Assembly: GCF_000283155.1 (NCBI RefSeq)
Contig: NW_004454229.1
Location: 1,704,352-1,768,351 of the forward strand
Direction of reading: 5' to 3'
Length of the DNA stretch: 64,000 bases
Origin: Ceratotherium simum simum
Lineage: Eukaryota; Chordata; Mammalia; Perissodactyla; Rhinocerotidae
Below, piece after piece: positions 41,787 to 52,149 of this stretch (its first letter is position 1; each line of letters begins with the position of its first letter). A model generated the notes under the pieces. The model was given only the letters and a program-made list of their open reading frames with translations. It ran no database searches and was not told where the DNA came from. A program made the position numbers and the translations under genes.

Positions 41787-42085
41787 AAAACTGTGATGTT
41801 TATAGTATAGTATTAAGTAGTAGATAATAACAACAATAAACAAACACATAGGGACAGAGATTGGATTGGTGGTTACCAGGGGAAGGGGGGAGGGAGGAGG
41901 GTGAAAGGGATAATTGGGTACATGTGTGTGGTGATGGGTTGTAATTAGTATTTTGGTGGTGAACATGATGTAATCTATGCAGAAATAGAAGTACAATGAT
42001 GTACACCTGAAATTTTTACAATGTTATAAACCAATGTTACTGCAATAAACAAAAAATTAAAAAAAAAAAAAAACTGTGATGTTTA
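41787..42085 (+). mobile_element. young 5'-truncated L1 3' end
   Basis: It is bracketed by a perfect 16-bp duplication AAAACTGTGATGTTTA at 41787-41802 and 42070-42085. The body is L1 3' UTR: GGGACAGAGATTGGATTGG, GTGGTTACCAGGGGAAGG, the G-rich GGGGGGAGGGAGGAGGG, then GTACACCTGAAATTTTTAC and a poly(A) tail. About 270 bp were copied. This copy serves as the uninverted reference for the rearranged L1 at 38.4 kb. Confidence 0.96.
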
Positions 42086-42104
42086 AATCTTGTGGCACAG
42101 AATA

Positions 42105-42510
42105 TTCTAAAACATAATTCATTAATTCATTTTATTCATTTTTTCAACAAATACATATTTCATGTCCTCTATGTTTTAGGGGACTATGCTAAGGAATGAG
42201 AATATAGAAGGGGGAAAAACAGACATGTTCCCTGCCCTCAGAAGCTTACAGTCTATTGAGGAGATAGACATCAATCAAAAGATCACACATATAATTGAAA
42301 AATACAGTATGTGAGAACCTATAACAGAGATTTGGACAGGGTGGGGGAAGGGGAAGTAGGAAAACAAACCAAAATCTTTATCCTAAGAAGAATGGGAAGC
42401 CATTCAAGTGTCTTAATTTTGGAGGATTTTAAGTGATCAAATGTGCATTTGATTTGCTGAAGAGGATAAGTTCTATAAAATTTGTGCAGGTAGAGATGCA
42501 AAACGTAAGG
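42105..42510 (-). repeat. L2 LINE 3' end
   Basis: ATTCATTTTTTCAACAAATAC, GACTATGCTAAGGAATGAG, CCCTGCCCTCAGAAGC, TTACAGTCTATTGAGGAG and GAATGGGAAGCCATTCAAG follow reverse L2. The last word shows it reaches the region upstream of the 3' UTR, with gaps. Confidence 0.82.
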
Positions 42511-43144
42511 GAAGAGCATTAGACTAGAAAACAACCTGGATTCAAGGATTGTTACTACTATTATTCAATTCATCATAAATATTTGAATGACAAGTACCAA
42601 GGTTGTTTATGGTATTTCCCAATTTTGTATACAATAAAGTTCTCATCAATAAATTTTGTATACAATAGAGTTATCTCTGAAATATATACCATAACTGTAG
42701 TATTACAGATTATTCATTACGAAGATGATAAAAATATTATATCAGTCATTTTTTTCATTTCTTCAACTAGGCTGAACTCAGCTCTGCCTGTCAGAGCTGT
42801 CCCCAGGTAGATTCTAAATAAAGTGCAGCAGTGGGCAGCTGCTTCTCTCTAGCCTCGTGCATTTCTTGCAAAATGCTGAGATGGTGTTTTTTTGCTTTAG
42901 CTATTGTTTTCCTCTAATTATGTTCAACTTAAATGGCTATAGGAGCTAAAAATATAGCCACGGAGAGAAGCTATGAGAGCAGTTAGTAAAGGTTCTGAAT
43001 GGATGCCTCCCCCAGAAATCACTTTTTAAAATTCCCTTGATGCTCAATATGGAAAAATTCCAAATACGTTCTAAAGATATTGTTATATAATGGGTAGCCA
43101 TATTGTTGTCAAATATAATCTATGGGATTGACAATTAATCCAAC
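42511..43144. other. repeat-free segment, candidate conserved element at about 42860-43130
   Basis: A tandem near-duplicate AATTTTGTATACAATA occurs at about 42620 and 42653. 42860-43130 has CCTCTAATTATGTTCAAC, AAAATTCCCTTGATGC and GATTGACAATTAATCC. No family recognised. Confidence 0.28.
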
Positions 43145-43560
43145 AGAATCATAGAATCATAGACTCATAGGTTTAAGGAAACACAGAACCTTAGAACTTT
43201 AGAACTGTAAAATAAAACACATTTTTAAAAATAGTGAAACTGTTAAAAGTGATCTTAAAATCCATCTGCTTCAACTATCCACTTCATGTATGAACCTGCT
43301 ATAATATCTGAGCCCCCATGTGGCTGATCACAATCTACTTGAATACATAGAGTGATGAGGGCTCACTGCCTTCCCAGGCAGCCTGTTTCATATTTAGGCA
43401 TCTTTGAATATTGGAAAGATTACCTGAAGGCAGAGATGAAATCTAACCCCTTCCTACTTATTGGTCCTACTTCTATTACCAGTGCTATGAGTGTTCAATG
43501 AGGAAAAACATGGATTAAACTCCCTCAAGCACCTTTGGATTGGTTTTATTTCTCTTACCC
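43145..43560 (+). repeat. ancient mammalian-wide repeat, CR1/L3- or SINE-like
   Basis: AATCATAGAATCATAGACTC, GATCTTAAAATCCATCTGC, GAGGGCTCACTGCCTTCCC, AGGCAGCCTGTTTCATA, CCTACTTATTGGTCCTACTTC and AACTCCCTCAAGCACC follow the layout of a widespread old mammalian repeat that I recall but cannot name with certainty. Confidence 0.55.
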
Positions 43561-43689
43561 ATGGACACAGCAACACTAAGATCCAATCAAGAAGATTTGT
43601 GCAGTATGTTATGTGACCTGGGTCCTAGTTTTTTTCTGGTGCTTCCTAATCATTTTTATGTATTAGAAATCTGAGTTAACCCTGATTCC

Positions 43690-43960
43690 TTCCTCTCTCT
43701 ATTTCAGGACATGATAGGGAACATTTATTGAGTGCATTCTATAATTCCTGTTCTAAATTTACGGGTGTAACTCATTTAATCCTCAAATGACACTATGAGA
43801 TAGGTTCTGTCACTATCCTCATTGTTTAGAGGAGAAAAGTGAGGAACAGAAAAAGTATGTACCAAGTACTAGTTGCTCAATAGTGAGTGTTGTAGCTAGA
43901 ATTCCAACTCAGGACATCTGGCTCCAGAGTTCATGCTCCTAACCTCGGTGTTAGAATAGA
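43690..43960 (-). repeat. MIR SINE, near full length
   Basis: AACATTTATTGAGTGCATTC, GTAACTCATTTAATCCTCAAA, TGAGATAGGTTCTGTCAC and GGACATCTGGCTCCAGAGTTC with TGCTCCTAACC cover reverse MIR end to end. Confidence 0.88.
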
Positions 43961-44039
43961 ATATGAAAAAACATTAAAAAGTCTTATAAAAAGGAGTGTT
44001 GAATTCCCCAGTTAGGCAAAGATAAGCATTTACCCAACA

Positions 44040-44180
44040 ATGGAAAAATGCCATCAAATGTAGAATGTGATCTTAGGCAGATTATTGCCTTTTCTGAGCC
44101 TTAGTTTCAGAAGTAAATGAAGTAAAGCCTTTGAATGTCCTCTAAGGCCCCTTCTAGTCTGAAATGCAAAGCGCTCTTCC
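44040..44180 (+). repeat. MIR-related (MIR3-like) fragment
   Basis: GTGATCTTAGGCAGATTATTG, CTGAGCCTTAGTTTC and TAAGGCCCCTTCTAGTCTG fit MIR3/MIRc. Confidence 0.75.
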
Positions 44181-44214
44181 AAAATTGATCTGGGTCAGAG
44201 TTTAGCTACAAGAT

Positions 44215-44660
44215 TTCCTGAACTCCAAACATGTGTTAAGCACTGAACTTAGTCCTTCCTTGGAATACATAAGGAGAGGCAAATGAAGTCAAACAATAGA
44301 AAACAGTATGATAGATGCAATAACAAATCTATGTGTCCAGAGAGGAGTGGTCAACTTTATCCTGGGGTGGGGGTCAAGGAATATTCTAGAGAAGAGCTGA
44401 CACCTGATCAAGGTTTTGAAGATTGGCAAAGAGTTCCCTAAGTAGATAAGCGGTAAAAGACCTCCCAAGTAGAGGAGATGACATATTGAGAAGGTAGAAA
44501 GGTCTGTTCCGGACCTGACTGGGGGGTAAAGTATAAGAGGAAAAGCAGTAAGGAAGAAGAATGGAGAGATGAGTAGGGGCCAGATAACAGGCTGTGGTGC
44601 CTGGCTAAGGGATTAGAATGGGACTCTACAGAGAAGTGACAGGGTAAAAAACATGAATTT
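44215..44660 (-). repeat. L2 LINE 3' end
   Basis: ATGTGTTAAGCACTGAAC, GGTGGGGGTCAAGGAATATTC, CTGACACCTGATCAAGG and GGGGCCAGATAACAGGC with GAATGGGACTC follow a worn reverse L2. Confidence 0.7.
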
Positions 44661-45304
44661 TTTTCTGTTTTTTTTTTTCTTCTTTTTTTTAAATATTAGC
44701 ATGATCAGTTGTACAGACATTATTTTGGAATCAAGTTACTCAACAAAAATGACATTCCTGAGACTGAAATTGCTCTCAATATAATAACAAATTTTAACTC
44801 TTTTTTTCTTCATATTCACATGGAAGTCCAGTACATTCTAATACTTTTTATAAACTACAATTGCACTTTTGTTGTCATCGAGATAAATTGTCCCAATTAT
44901 GGGTAAAAAATGGTGTGAATAGCAACCTCATAGAGGGCTGAGGAGAAGAGGTTGAGAACGGTCTGTTCTGTTAGGCTCTGACTTGGTGGCTGCTTCCAGG
45001 TTTATAGATATTCAAAGGGCAACAAGAACAAGGAGGTTCTAGCGGAGATACTCAGCATGTATGGAGATATTGGTAAGAGCTTACTGACAGCTCAGGCATC
45101 CCACAGGGGACATCTGGACCTTGCTCATTTGTCAGAGTTAAACAAGATTATTGTGCAACTCAGCTCAGCAAAATTGTGGGGAAAACTTATCCTAAGTTTC
45201 TGTCAAGTAAAGAAATAGTGGAAATGTAGGAAATTCAAGTTAATTTCATAAATCCATTTATTCATTCAATCAATACGCAAATGTTAATTGAGGAAGCAAG
45301 TATA
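44661..45304. other. unassigned AT-rich DNA
   Basis: 44660-44700 is a T-rich patch. 44700-44905 is AT-rich without a recognisable repeat; the 65-codon frame at 44709-44906 has no motif. The rest is ordinary. Confidence 0.4.
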
Positions 45305-45445
45305 TTAGAACTTAGGTTTTGGCCATGGCCCAACCATTTACTAGCTGTGAGTCCTTGGGCAAATTAATTAATCTCTTGTGCTCCGGTTTCCTTTTATTAT
45401 TTCAACTATAATAAGAGGAGTAATAATAGTAATATCTATGTTTGG
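45305..45445 (+). repeat. MIR SINE fragment
   Basis: CATTTACTAGCTGTGAGTCC, TTGGGCAAATTAATTAATC and AGAGGAGTAATAATAGTAA are plus MIR. A TTAATTAA here arises from the MIR CTTAACCTC word and should not be read as regulatory. Confidence 0.82.
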
Positions 45446-45867
45446 GGGGAGGCAGTATGGAATAAGGGGATTGATTGAAGAGATATCTAGGGGATAGAAG
45501 CAACCAGAACCAAACTTGTTAACCATATAAATGGGGAATGAGGGAGAGGAGGAGTCTAGCAAGGTCCCCAGGGTTCTCATCTAAGACTAAATTGTAGAAC
45601 CAAAGAACACAGCAAGGAAGGACTAAAGAAGTATTTATTAGGACTCTGTTATGTGCAAGGCATGCCAGAGGAGAAGCCGATGTCCTCAGAGCTGAGGCAA
45701 GACTCTTATACTTGGGCCATTTAGGAGAGACATATAACAACATGATACTTGGCAAAATGAATTTTGGGAGGCTATATGAATCCACCAAACAAAGGGCTCA
45801 GGGAAGGCTGGTGCAATCATGGCAGGCAGTAGAGGATTAGAAGGTTAAGGATCAAGTCTAACCTCAT
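45446..45867. other. unassigned DNA
   Basis: No confident repeat. The reverse frames at 45368-45788 are unsupported. Confidence 0.42.
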
Positions 45868-46025
45868 CAAGTCTAGCCTTTACCCTTCTACCACCATTTT
45901 TAAGATGTGGAAACTAAGGTTTAGAGTGGCAAAGTAACTCGCCCAAGGTCACACAATAAATTAGAGGCAGGCCCAGGACTAGGGATGCAGTTCTCTTTCC
46001 GTTACACTAGGCTCTGTGCTCCCAC
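45868..46025 (-). repeat. MIR SINE
   Basis: CATTTTTAAGATGTGGAAAC, TAACTCGCCCAAGGTCACAC and GCAGTTCTCTTTCCGTTAC follow reverse MIR. Confidence 0.82.
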
Positions 46026-46568
46026 AGAGAGAGACCTGAATAGGGTAGCTCTCAGGCACGTTCCAATAAAATCTCTTTGAGCCACAGTTCTCTCATCTGC
46101 CTATCATATACCATCTTGGAAACTCATAATGCACATTAGGTTCTGAAAAGATTTAAAGTAAAAAAATTGTCTAACACTGTTTATCGTAACATTTCCCAAA
46201 TAGATTCCTAGTATCTTATACCTATCTTATACCTATCTATACTTCCATGAAACATGATTTGAGACATGCAAAAACAATTCTGAAAGAGAGATGCGAAGCT
46301 CATAACCAGGCCTCAGGGTGAAAGGTGAAACAAGTAAGGGTATCTAATGCCTGAACAGTGTCTGAAACAGTGAGTAGAAGTTAGTCAAAAGAAGGAGTTA
46401 GGAAATGGGCAAGGCCTTATGGGCAAAGAGAACATAGAAATGTGCCACAACATGGTATCTGCAGTATTTCACAGTATGTAATGAGCACAAGGGAGTAGAG
46501 GAAGATGAGAATAAAAAGGTAACTAGAGTCTACATCTGGAGAGGCTTTTAATGTCATAAAAAATTTGG
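46026..46568. other. unassigned DNA
   Basis: A small duplication CTTATACCTAT occurs at about 46215 and 46226. 46320-46450 may be an unrecognisably old L2. No exon. Confidence 0.4.
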
Positions 46569-49450
46569 GAGGACTTCCACTTCTGGATAAGATAAGATAA
46601 TAGGAACTGAATTTATCCTCCCACATGAAACAACCAAGAAACCAGATGAAATATATGAAAAAATGGTTTTTAAGACACTGGACATCAGGCAATGAAGAAG
46701 AGTGATTGCTATGAGATGGGAAACTAATGTGGTGAGCCATAGAGTTGCCCCAGCTTATGCCTTGAGAGTTTCCAGGATCCGGCATGGGTGGGGTGACCCA
46801 AGCAGAGTCTGGTAAACTCCCTGAGTTAAGGAGTCAAAGCTGAGAGTTCAGAAAGACTGAGGTAGCTAGAGTTTGCAAGCCAGAAAACTGGAGAGGACAG
46901 AGCTGAAGGGAGAAAATACTCTGGAGATGTGTCAAGGGTTCCTCTTGAGTATTCAGCAGAGTACTGATCAGCAAATGCATGTGAGAAAACTAAGACTGGG
47001 GAAAGAACCATCTGAGAGGATTAGAAGTAACAGTGCCTGATACTCACAAGGGGCTAGGAACAGTGCCTATTCCCACCAGCTAAACTGGAAAAACCTCATA
47101 ATTCACAGGGCATTTGGATAGAATACTCAGAAGGGACTTGCCTCAGTAGTGGGGAATAATTAGTCATAGACCAAACACTACTCTAGTCCCTCTTAATGAA
47201 TTTAAAAGCAAGACCTGAAAGAACAAAACTGTTTCAAAGTAACTTAACTGCATCCCAGAAAAAAAGTTCAAGAACATTTATAGAAATACAGAAACATCCA
47301 TAACCCAACATGGTAAAATTCTGCCATCAATAAAAGTCTTCCATCTAATAAAAAAAATACCAGGCATGCAAAGAAGCACGAAAATATTTCCTATTTCAAG
47401 GAGAAAAGTCATATCAAAATGGGCCCAAAACGGATACAGGTATTAGCATCAACAGAAAAAGACAGTAAAATAGTTATAACTATTTTATGTTTCAAAAGTT
47501 AAGAAAGGACATGAAAGATATAAAAAAGATCAAAATTGCACTTCTATAGATAAAAACTATAATATCTAAGATTAAAACATGCATTAGATGGGAATAATGG
47601 CAAATTAGACACTGGAGTTGAAAAGATTAGTGAATCTGAAGATAGCAATAAAAACTACCCAAAAAGAAACACACAGAGAAAAAAGACCCCCTATCCCCAA
47701 TTAACAAAGCATCAGTGAGCTTTGGGACAACTTCCATAATCCTAATACATAGGAAATTGGAATCCCTGAAAGAGGGGATGGACAGAAAAAATATCTAAAG
47801 AAATAACTGGTGAGATTTTTCTAAATTTGATGAAAACTGTAAACCTGCTGATCCAAAAAATTCAATGAATCCCCAAGTAAAAGAAACATAAAGAAAACTA
47901 CATCAAAGCATATCATAACCAAATTGTTCAAAGCCAGTGATAAACAGAAAATCCTGAAAGCAGAGGAAAAAAACACTTTATGTACAGAGAAACAAAGGTA
48001 AGGATGAAAACAGTTTTCTCTTTGGAAACAATGTAAGCGAGAAGATGATGGATCAACATCTTTGAAGTACTGAAAGAAAAAACTTTTAAGCTAGAAATAT
48101 TTTCTATAAAAAATATTTTTCAAAACCATGGCAAAATTAAGGTTTTTCAGACACAAAGAGATAAAAGAATTCATTACTAGCAGACCCACACTCTAAGAAA
48201 TGTTAAAGGAAGTCCTTCAGGTAGAAGAAAAATGATACTGGAGTGAAATCTGGATCTACCACAAAGAAATTAAGAGCATCAGAAATGGAAGTCATATGGA
48301 TAAATATTTAAGAATATTTCTTATTATTTAAATAACTTTAAAAGATAACTCACCATTTAAACAAAATAATAATGTAGTATGAAGTTTAAAATACACGTAA
48401 AAATAAAATGTATGTCAATAATAGTACAAAGGCTGGAAGGGGAGAAATGGAAATATAATATTGTAAGGTTCCCATACCCTATATGAAGTAGTATAATGTC
48501 ACTTGAAGGTAGTCTGCGATAGTTAAAGATGTATACTACAAACACTAAATCAAGCACAAAAATAACACAATAGAGTTATAGCTAATACACCAACAAAAGA
48601 GATAAAAGGGAAACCAAAAAATATTTTTAAAAAAATACTCCAAAATACTGCAAAAGAAGGTAGTAAAAGAGAAAAAAGAAACAAGAAAAAACGGGACAAA
48701 TAGAGACCAAAGAGCAAAATGATAGATTTAAACTTAACCATATCATATAATCATGTTAATGCAAGCAGTCTAAACATTGTAATGAAAAAAGCAGATTGCC
48801 AGATTGAATACCAAAGCAAGATCCGACTATATGCTACCTATAAGAAATGCAGTTCAAACATAAAGAGACAAATAGATTAAAAGTTAAAGGATGGAAAAAG
48901 TTATACCATCTCAACACTAATAAAGAAATAAAAGCTGGAATGGCTATATTAACCTCAGACACAGTAGATTTCAGAGCAAAGAATATCATCAGGGATAAAG
49001 AGGGTAATTTCATAATGATAAACGGGTCAATTCATTAAGAGGACATAAAAATGCTAAAATTGTTTATGTATCTAATACCAAAGCTTCAAAATGCATGAAG
49101 CAAAAACTGAATTGAACAAATCCACAATTACAGTCATATATTTCAATATTCCTCTCTCAATAATTGATAGAATACATAGATAGAAAATCAGGAAGGATAT
49201 AGAAGACTTGAACCCATCAACCTTGACCTAATTGACATTTATTAAACACTCCACTCAACAACAGCAGAATATGTATTTTGCTAAAGTGCATGGAGAACAC
49301 TTACCATGATAGACCAAATTCTGGGCCATAAAACAAGTCCCGTATATGCGAAAAACCTGAAGGAAACTACAGAAAAGCTACAAGAACTAAGCGAGTTTAG
49401 CAAGGTCGCGGGATAAAATATAACCCCTATAAAAGATAAAAATACAACCA
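46569..49450 (+). repeat. ancient L1 (L1M- or HAL1-type), 5' region to ORF2 with internal deletion
   Basis: It starts with ACTTCTGGATAAGATAAG, an old-L1 5' UTR opening, and passes through an A-rich ORF1-like part (47500-48250, CTCTAAGAAATGTTAAAGGA). It then reaches the ORF2 endonuclease start: in frame at 48847-49038, residues KVKGWKKLYHLNTNKEIKAG and ILTSDTVDFRAKN are the worn L1 endonuclease. After 49395 it jumps to a piece equivalent to the post-catalytic reverse-transcriptase region (CTAAGCGAGTTTAGCAAGG), so most of ORF2 is deleted. Many stops; non-functional. Far more diverged than the L1s after 54 kb. Confidence 0.82.
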
Positions 49451-49479
49451 TACTCAGGGATCCTAATGTGATTCCATGA

Positions 49480-50015
49480 ACACACTAGACTATTTCATAT
49501 GTCTGGGTTTTTCTCATGATGAGCACTCCACCTACAATGTTCTTACTTTCCCTTTCCTCATGCTGTCCCCTTCCCACCGTGTCCTTAAGACAGCCTGGTA
49601 AAAAGCCTGTTTATTTTTCAAGATTTAACTCAAATACCACCTTCTCCATAAAGCCATTCCTGACCCTCCCTCTCACTCCCTTGTCCCAAGAGAGAAAATT
49701 TATACATCCTCTGAATGCTGTATACATGCACCTAAAATAGAACACATCTCTATCATTTTAAAAGACTAGTCTACGAGCTACTTGAAGACAGGGATTTTTC
49801 ATATTCATTCCATAAAGTTTAGTGGATAAATGAATATCTTCTCCACTATAGTAACTAACTACTGATGCCTAACTATCTATGTATGTTTCTGCCTCCTTCA
49901 CCAAATTGGGGGCTCCTTGTGGGTGAAGATTGTGTCTGACTTCTTTCTTATCTGCATTGTCTAACACAACGCCTGGCACATGGAAGATCCTTTATGGATA
50001 TGTGCTGACTGAAGG
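49480..50015 (+). repeat. L2 LINE 3' end, possibly two pieces
   Basis: CTTTCCTCATGCTGTCCCC, AGATTTAACTCAAATACCACC, AAAGCCATTCCTGACCCTCC and GAGCTACTTGAAGACAGGG form a plus L2 to about 49845. 49870-50015 repeats the terminal part: GGGGGCTCCTTGTGGGTG, AACACAACGCCTGGCACATG. Confidence 0.85.
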
Positions 50016-50584
50016 CCTAGATTACAGTGTGAGGAGGGTCTGAGGTTCCTTACTTCTCGAAGAAAATATTTCAAAGACCACAGGATAAGGTTGATAACAA
50101 ATGAAAGCATGAAAGACAAAACAAGTCTCTCCTAACACAGCAAGAAGATTTCCTTGAGCAATCTCTCTTTACAGGCAAATGTTCCACCTTCCCTACCAAC
50201 CTGTTGGTCAATACTGAGAGCTTGTGGCTGGGACAAATGATGATGCACTATCTCTTCCCAGCTAAGTTAAGAAATCTCCAGCATCTCAATAAAGTGTGAG
50301 ATAAGAGAGAAGGGAATTCAATTTAGAAGGCCTTCATAACTCTTCACAGAGGCACTCCCAGCCATAGAACTGGGCAGGTGGAAGGGAGGAGGCTTGCCAG
50401 CATCGATATCTCATTACTGCTGGCTCAACTGGCCTGAGAGGTCAGCACAGAAATGAGTATCCCAAGGGAAATTTAGCTTGAGAGCAGCGATTCTCCCCTT
50501 CTGTGTGTTGACAGACTAACTCTGTTCACTCCCCGACAAAAAAGATGGGGCCACTTATTTAGCCTCAGAAATTTCACAGCTATG
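50016..50584. other. unassigned DNA
   Basis: Nothing recognised. Confidence 0.42.
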
Positions 50585-50730
50585 GTAGGGAGCTTTTACG
50601 GATCATCTGGTCCAACCTTCTTTTTGACAGATGAAGTGATGGAGGCTCAGAGAACAGTGAGTCAGAGACAGAAGCAGAGGCTCTGCCAGGACAGGGTCTT
50701 GGCCTCCTGACTTCTCTCCACTGTCTCTTG
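50585..50730 (-). repeat. MIR-related fragment
   Basis: GGATCATCTGGTCCAACC, GACAGATGAAGTGATGGAGG and CTCAGAGAACAGTGAGTCAG are reverse MIR/MIR3. Confidence 0.65.
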
Positions 50731-50819
50731 ACACAGATTCTGTAAACCCTTTGGATTTCAATGGTGCCCACAGGGTAAAGTCTAAATGTATGGAATGCAG
50801 TCCAAAGGAATACAAAATA

Positions 50820-51175
50820 AAGTCTAAATGCACGTCTTTCAAGGCCGTTCAGTCCTGACCCTAAGAAAACTTTCTACTCTTGTTTCTGACTTTTCCCCAC
50901 CTGTCTTGCAGCCACAGTGTACATTCACTCACAGTTCCTGGAACATCCCACGTACTTTACAATTCTATACCTTTGCTTGCCTCATTCCCACTTTCTAAAA
51001 TGACATTTCCTTCTTTTACTATCTGGAAAATTCCTATTCATCCTTCAAAACCTAGTTCAAATGTTGCTTCCTCTTCAAAAATGTCCGGGATATTCCAAGG
51101 CAGAACTACTCCCTCCCTGCACCATGCTCATAACACTTTTTATATGTATCTGTTATACATTATAATGTAGCATAA
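50820..51175 (+). repeat. L2 LINE
   Basis: AAGGCCGTTCAGTCCTGACC, CACTCACAGTTCCTGGAAC, TCCTTCAAAACCTAGTTCAAA and GCAGAACTACTCCCTCCC follow plus L2. Just before, TAAAGTCTAAATG appears twice (about 50775 and 50819), a small internal duplication of the L2 word for cataloguing this region. Confidence 0.82.
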
Positions 51176-51884
51176 GTACTTGCTATGAGCATATATATGA
51201 AAATACTTGCACATCCACATGCAGGTTATGTTGTTTGGAAAAGTTATCTCCATTTAAAATTACCAAGGGTATATGAAAGGCAAATACCTTATTCATGCAG
51301 CTATTTATGCAGACCCACATTGGGTCATGTAGTAAGTACCCAGAATAATATTACTGCCTCAAGAATCTGCATGTCTTTCCCAAGTCCAATACTTGAGTCA
51401 TAACCACTTATTTACACAAGAAACAGTACGATATATGGCTTATTTATGATGCTAAAAACACTTTTTATGAAATAATAAATCAAATTTTATTTATAACATA
51501 CAATTTATATATATTCATTAAGATATTAATAGACAATGATGTATTTACTAAAAGAACTCTCAGTAGATTAGTTCTATAGGATAGGATAGAGTTCATATGT
51601 ATAATTAGGTCAAGTACATGTCTGTAATTCCAAGATTTATATAATCCATGTTCTGTAGCATGATCAGGGGGAAAATAACCCCCATGCAACTAAGGGAACT
51701 GTCTTAAAACAAAAAGTTAAAAAAAATACAAATTTTCAAACATAATTTGAGGCACAAAAGACAATCACTAGGATTGTTCACTTGGCTGCTTCCTTGGCTC
51801 TTAAATTTTGAAGTCCTGAGCCCACCACGTTAGGCCTTTCCTAAACTGCAACTCTGCCCACCTCCATTACTCCAGCCCTGATGA
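51176..51884. other. unassigned AT-rich DNA
   Basis: 51460-51780 is very AT-rich. No repeat, exon or RNA gene recognised. Confidence 0.42.
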
Positions 51885-52145
51885 GCCATGCACCACACTG
51901 GCCTACTGTGCCTCCACACATGCTCTTCTTCCTCCACTCTTACCCTGGCTATAACTAACTTATCCTTCAGACTTTACTTCCACTTTCACCTCATCTGATG
52001 CCTCCAGCTTGGTCAGGTGCTTCTTTTGGCCTCCCACAACTCCTGGGCTTCCCTCTGTCACAGCACAAATCATACTCTGTGGTCACTGTTCACATTTCAG
52101 TTACTCTCATTACACTGAAAATCTTGAGAGCAGAGATCCAATCGG
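51885..52145 (+). repeat. L2 LINE 3' region
   Basis: GCCTCCACACATGCTCTTC, CAGACTTTACTTCCACTTTC, CTGTCACAGCACAAATC and CTTGAGAGCAGAGATCC follow the plus L2 3' region, worn. It abuts a reverse L2, giving two L2s tail to tail. Confidence 0.65.
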
Positions 52146-52149
52146 TCAG

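Noticed and set aside
45365..45385. TTAATTAA as a regulatory site
   Set aside because: It lies within a MIR and derives from that repeat's own sequence; the copy near 1193 lies within an L2.
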